Program-made: the position numbers and the translations under genes
From: Arcobacter iocasae
Lineage (GTDB): Bacteria; Campylobacterota; Campylobacteria; Campylobacterales; Arcobacteraceae
Direction of reading: 5' to 3'
Length of the DNA: 64,000 bases
NCBI RefSeq assembly: GCF_042214795.1
Contig: NZ_CP090177.1
Coordinates: 2,852,001 to 2,916,000, forward strand
Shown here: one piece after another, positions 60,768-64,000 of the stretch
Layout: every line of letters starts with the position of its first letter
Numbering within the stretch: position 1 is the first letter of the stretch
The notes under the pieces: generated by a model
The model's database searches: none
Told to the model about the DNA's origin: nothing
Seen by the model: only the letters and a program-made list of their open reading frames with translations

Positions 60768-61349
60768 ATGAAAAAGGTATTAATTTTAAATGGACATCAG
60801 CATTATGATGGAATAGCAGAAGGTAACTTAACTAATAGTTATATAAATAAAGCAAATGATTTTTTTGAAAAAAATGGATTTGAAGTTAAAAATACAAATA
60901 TGGAAAAAGGCTATGATAAAGAAGAAGAGATAGAAAAGTTTGAATGGGCTGATTATATTTTATTTCAATATCCAGTTTATTGGATGGGTGTTCCTTGGAT
61001 AGCCAAAAAATATATTGATGAGACATTTACACAAGGTAGACACTATGCAAGTGATGGAAGAAGCAGAGATGATGCTTCAAAATTATATGGAAGTGGTGGA
61101 TTACTTACTGGTAAAAAATATATGTTATCTTTGACATATAATTGTCCCCAGTCTGCATTTAATAATAAAAATAGTTTATTCGAGGGAATGTCTTTAGATG
61201 AAGCACATGTTGCCGTTCATAAAACTTTTCAATTTTGTGGATTAGAACCACTTGAAACTTATGCAGTACATGACATTTTCAAAGGTGATTTAAACTTAGA
61301 TTTAGAGTTAGAAAAATTTGAAAAAATTTTAGCTAAAAATTTTTTATAA
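60768..61349 (+). CDS. NAD(P)H quinone oxidoreductase, MdaB-like flavodoxin fold
   Basis: A 193-residue FMN/FAD flavoprotein: KKVLILNGHQHYDGIAEGNL, then YILFQYPVYWMGVPWIAKKY, and a GSGGLLTGKKYMLSLTYNCP segment, all as in MdaB/Kef-type quinone reductases. It reduces quinones by two electrons, avoiding semiquinone radicals. First gene of the operon, with a GGAGA ribosome site, under the HxlR operator. Confidence 0.9.
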   Translation: MKKVLILNGHQHYDGIAEGNLTNSYINKANDFFEKNGFEVKNTNMEKGYDKEEEIEKFEWADYILFQYPVYWMGVPWIAKKYIDETFTQGRHYASDGRSRDDASKLYGSGGLLTGKKYMLSLTYNCPQSAFNNKNSLFEGMSLDEAHVAVHKTFQFCGLEPLETYAVHDIFKGDLNLDLELEKFEKILAKNFL

Positions 61350-61361
61350 AAAGGAATTTTT

Positions 61362-62528
61362 ATGCCAATAGCTTTATTTGCATTAACTTTAAGTGCCTTT
61401 GCAATAGGAACAACTGAGTTTGTAACAGTTGGATTAGTTCCAACTATTTCAAGTGATTTAAATATTTCAGTTCCTTCAACTGGTCTTTTAGTGACTATGT
61501 ATGCTTTTGGAGTGGCTATTGGTGCTCCAATTTTAACAGCACTTACAAGTAAATATAATAAAAAGTATATTTTAATTTGTGCAATGATAATTTTCTCTTT
61601 AGGGCATGTAGTCGCAGCTCTTGCACCAAATTTTACAACTTTGTTAATAGCTAGAATTGTTACTGGACTTACACATGGTTTATTTTTCTCAATAGGAGCA
61701 ACGATTGCTACTAGCTTAGTTCCTAAAGAAAAGGAAGCTAGTGCTATAGCTGTCATGTTTGGAGGACTAACTGTTGCTATGGTAACAGGTGTTCCCTTAG
61801 GTACTTTTATTGGGCAAAACTTTGGTTGGAGAGATACTTTTATGTTGATTTCTATTTTAGGAAGTATTGCATTCATTGGTATGGCTTTTTTAATACCAAA
61901 AGAGGTAAAAACAGTTGCCCCTGCCAATTTTTTCCATCAGTTAAAAATATTAGGAAACCCAAAACTATTTATTGCTTATTTAATCACTATTTTTGGATTT
62001 GGAGGTGCTTTTATTGCTTTTACTTTTTTAGTACCTATTTTACAAGATATTACAAAATTTTCACCTAGTATTATTTCTATTATATTATTAGTTTTTGGTC
62101 TTTCAACAGTAGTTGGAAACTTTATTGGTGGAAAACTAGCTGATGTGTTTGGAGTAAATAAGGTTTTATTTGGAGCATATTTTTGTCTAAGTGTAGTCTT
62201 ATTATCATTTAGTTTTTTTGTTGAAAACCAATATATCACAATAGCTATTTTAGTTTTATGGGGAATCTTTGCTTTTGGAAGCAGTCCAGCTCTTCAAGCA
62301 AATGTTGTAAAACTAGCAAAAATAAATGAACCACATGCTGTAGATGTTGCCTCAGGCTTTAATATATCTGCATTTAATGTAGGAATTGCACTATTTTCTT
62401 TTTTAGGTGGTTCAATTGTTACACATATGGGCTTGGCTCAAACTATTTTATTCTCATCAGGTGTTGTATTTTCATCTTTATTTTTAATTTGGCTTGGATA
62501 TACGGTTAATAATAAAGTGGTAGTATAA
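61362..62528 (+). CDS. MFS transporter (drug/arabinose-efflux type)
   Basis: A 388-residue 12-helix major-facilitator exporter of the DHA1 type: FAIGTTEFVTVGLVPTISSD at the start, the GALTSKY-like loop and ARIVTGLTHGLFFSIGATI. It starts 12 bases after the quinone reductase stop and has a good AAGGAA ribosome site. It likely exports toxic electrophiles or drugs; the substrate is inferred from context. Confidence 0.9.
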   Translation: MPIALFALTLSAFAIGTTEFVTVGLVPTISSDLNISVPSTGLLVTMYAFGVAIGAPILTALTSKYNKKYILICAMIIFSLGHVVAALAPNFTTLLIARIVTGLTHGLFFSIGATIATSLVPKEKEASAIAVMFGGLTVAMVTGVPLGTFIGQNFGWRDTFMLISILGSIAFIGMAFLIPKEVKTVAPANFFHQLKILGNPKLFIAYLITIFGFGGAFIAFTFLVPILQDITKFSPSIISIILLVFGLSTVVGNFIGGKLADVFGVNKVLFGAYFCLSVVLLSFSFFVENQYITIAILVLWGIFAFGSSPALQANVVKLAKINEPHAVDVASGFNISAFNVGIALFSFLGGSIVTHMGLAQTILFSSGVVFSSLFLIWLGYTVNNKVVV

Positions 62529-62554
62529 CAAATATATTAATATAAGGAAAATTT

Positions 62555-63304
62555 ATGAATGAAATTATAAAACAATTAGGTAGTAGAAAATCAATAAGAC
62601 AATTTACAGGTGAAATTGTAAGTAATGAAGACCTTGAACTTATTATAAAAACAGCACAAAGATGTCCAACTTCTATCAATGGACAACAAATATCTTTGGT
62701 CTATACAAGAGATAAAGATAAGATAAAACAAATAGCAGAACTTTGTGGTGGACAACAACAAGTGGCAACAGCTGATGTTTTTATTTTTATATGTGTTGAT
62801 TTCAATAGAACTATTTTTGCAGTTGAACAAGCTGGAGAAGAACATCAAATAGATAAATCAGCTGAGGGTGTACTTGTAGGTGCCGTTGATGCTGGAATTA
62901 TGTTAAATGCTATACAAATCTCAGCTGAATCACTGGGACTTGGAACAACTGCAATTGGTGCTGTTAGAAACGAACCAGCTGCTATAATTGAGTTATTAGG
63001 ACTTCCACCAAAAACATTTCCAATCGTAGGAACTACTATTGGAGTACCTACGAAAGAAGCAAAAGATGCACCACTTAAACCTAGAATTCCAATTGAGAGT
63101 TTTGCCTTTGAAGATAAATACGATGACAAAAAAGTAAAAGATGGTGTTTTATTATATGAAAAACAGATGAAAAAATTCAGAGTTGATCATAATATGAACT
63201 ATTTACAATCTTATTGTGAACAAACAGCAAATTATTATAAAAATATATATTTTAGAAAAATTGAAGAAAACTATACAAAACAAGGTTTTGTATTTAAAGA
63301 CTAA
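62555..63304 (+). CDS. NADPH-dependent nitroreductase family oxidoreductase (NfsA-like)
   Basis: A 249-residue FMN nitroreductase: LGSRKSIRQFTGEIVSNEDL, QRCPTSINGQQISLVYTRD, VDAGIMLNAIQISAESLGLG and FPIVGTTIGVPTKEAK. The length and C-terminal extension fit the NfsA/FRP branch, which reduces nitroaromatics, quinones and flavins. Third gene of the operon. Confidence 0.92.
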   Translation: MNEIIKQLGSRKSIRQFTGEIVSNEDLELIIKTAQRCPTSINGQQISLVYTRDKDKIKQIAELCGGQQQVATADVFIFICVDFNRTIFAVEQAGEEHQIDKSAEGVLVGAVDAGIMLNAIQISAESLGLGTTAIGAVRNEPAAIIELLGLPPKTFPIVGTTIGVPTKEAKDAPLKPRIPIESFAFEDKYDDKKVKDGVLLYEKQMKKFRVDHNMNYLQSYCEQTANYYKNIYFRKIEENYTKQGFVFKD

Positions 63305-63318
63305 TAAAAGGAAATATC

Positions 63319-63615
63319 ATGAAAAATATAGTAATCGTAGCAACAGTTAAAGTAAAAGATGAATTTAAAGATGAAGTTTATAATGAACTTTTAAAATTAC
63401 ATGAAGCAACTCATAAACATGATGAGGGTTGTATTCAGTACGATTTACATAAAAACTTAGATGATGAAAATAGTTTTACTTTTGTAGAAACTTGGCAAAA
63501 TTCAAAACTTTTGGATGAGCATATGAAAAAAGAGCATTTTTTACAATTTGCTCAATCTGTAGATGGTAAATTAGAAAGTATGGATATACAAAAATTAGAA
63601 AAAGTAGAATCTTAA
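63319..63615 (+). CDS. putative quinol monooxygenase (ABM domain)
   Basis: A 98-residue antibiotic-biosynthesis-monooxygenase (ABM) domain protein: IVIVATVKVKDEFKDEVYNE, GCIQYDLHKNLDDENSFTFV, ETWQNSKLLDEHM. YgiN-type members oxidise or bind quinols. It follows the nitroreductase gene by 14 bases with ribosome site AAAGGAAA. Confidence 0.9.
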   Translation: MKNIVIVATVKVKDEFKDEVYNELLKLHEATHKHDEGCIQYDLHKNLDDENSFTFVETWQNSKLLDEHMKKEHFLQFAQSVDGKLESMDIQKLEKVES

Positions 63616-63616
63616 T

Positions 63617-63919
63617 ATGATTATTGCAATTGTAAAAGCAAAAATAAAAAATAATAAACATGATGAGCTAAGAAAAATAGCAAATATTTTGCAATATGAA
63701 TATGCAGTAAAAGAAGAAGGCTGTGAACAATATGAATCATTTATTGATGGTGATACTTTTATTACCATTGAAAGATGGAGTTCTCAAGAATTACTTGATT
63801 TGCACCTTGAATCTGAGCATGTAAAAGTTTATGTACCTAAGTTAAGAGAGTGTGTAGTTGATGAAACATTTGATGTGCAATTTATAAAAAGTGATGATGT
63901 TTCTTTCGTAAAAATATAA
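63617..63919 (+). CDS. second ABM domain protein
   Basis: A 100-residue ABM-domain protein, IIAIVKAKIKNNKHDELRKI with EEGCEQYESFIDGDTFITIE, RWSSQELLDLHLESEHVKVY. It is the divergent relative of the gene directly upstream, from which it is separated by one base. The pair may form a heterodimer or come from an old duplication. Confidence 0.88.
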   Translation: MIIAIVKAKIKNNKHDELRKIANILQYEYAVKEEGCEQYESFIDGDTFITIERWSSQELLDLHLESEHVKVYVPKLRECVVDETFDVQFIKSDDVSFVKI

Positions 63920-63938
63920 AAAGATTTAAAGGAAATTT

Positions 63939-64000
63939 ATGAGTTTACTATTTACAGAAGGACAAATAGGGAATTTGAAACTTAAAAATAGAATTGTTAT
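63939..64000 (+). CDS. NADH:flavin oxidoreductase, Old Yellow Enzyme family (3' end missing)
   Basis: The first 20 codons read MSLLFTEGQIGNLKLKNRIV, matching the start of OYE-family enzymes (LFxPxxIGNLxLKNRIV). The gene runs off the window. A GGAAA ribosome site precedes the ATG. OYEs reduce activated alkenes and quinones, so it fits the electrophile-response operon. Confidence 0.8.
   Translation, partial: MSLLFTEGQIGNLKLKNRIV

Noticed and set aside
1..64000. CRISPR arrays, tRNA/rRNA genes, insertion sequences, riboswitches
   Set aside because: None recognised on reading through the sequence and gene gaps.

Overview
The window is AT-rich, gene-dense bacterial DNA (roughly 30% G+C by eye). 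Protein content points to an Arcobacter-like member of the Campylobacterota: a Helicobacter/Campylobacter-type BioV esterase, many HQWRQPL-type sensor histidine kinases as in Arcobacter (one here), a monoheme cytochrome/S-N-oxide reductase pair like Campylobacter, DapE, MutS2, MtaB, NhaD and Mog. No rRNA, tRNA, IS element, prophage or CRISPR array was seen, and no stretch over 300 bases lacks a gene.

Layout. 1-10039: 3' part of a giant RTX-type secreted protein, a SapC-family protein and a FkbM-methyltransferase/TPR/glycosyltransferase-like fusion, which look like one surface-protein locus. 10097-13269: a TonB-dependent receptor and rlmF. 13266-18050: a periplasmic two-subunit molybdenum hydroxylase with XdhC and a MocA-like nucleotidyltransferase, divergent from a TetR regulator with a palindromic operator between them. 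18114-23666: a membrane protein, an MscS channel, then a hemerythrin/DUF2249/polytopic membrane protein operon divergent from a Crp/Fnr regulator with a perfect TTGAT-N4-ATCAA box, a small unknown gene and an XRE regulator. 23748-35390: a mostly co-directional run: aroB, MscS, mtaB, an FtsH-like AAA protein that has lost its protease motif, bioV, mog, a DASS permease, a DsbC-like protein, mutS2 and a third MscS. 35397-39203: a large AsmA/DUF748 protein and dapE. 39204-46442: accessory genes (FRG-domain protein, gene remnant, YjbR protein, ABC-F ATPase with a putative leader-peptide attenuator, GNAT, P-loop kinase, SIMPL protein, YnfA, DASS permease).

46623-54372 is a coherent respiratory island: an unknown gene, response regulator, family-5 periplasmic binding protein, sensor kinase, then a monoheme cytochrome c and a Tat-exported molybdopterin S/N-oxide reductase. 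It has the layout of the E. coli TorT/TorS/TorR-TorCAD logic, but with a peptide-binding-type sensor protein, and has CACTTTTT direct repeats just upstream of the reductase promoter.

54469-58830 holds a GyrI-like protein, NhaD, a DMT exporter, an Asp/Glu racemase and a MOSC protein. 58838-64000 is a quinone/electrophile-response cluster: an HxlR regulator (with DUF3095 and a small protein downstream) divergent across a 16-bp-arm operator from MdaB-like quinone reductase, MFS exporter, nitroreductase, two ABM monooxygenases and the start of an Old-Yellow-Enzyme gene cut by the window end.

Most interesting leads: the putative ABC-F leader/alternative-hairpin switch (40800-40877), the Tor-like sensing island with its repeat array, the RTX-SapC-FkbM locus with a gene lacking any ordinary start codon, and the FtsH pseudoprotease next to bioV.
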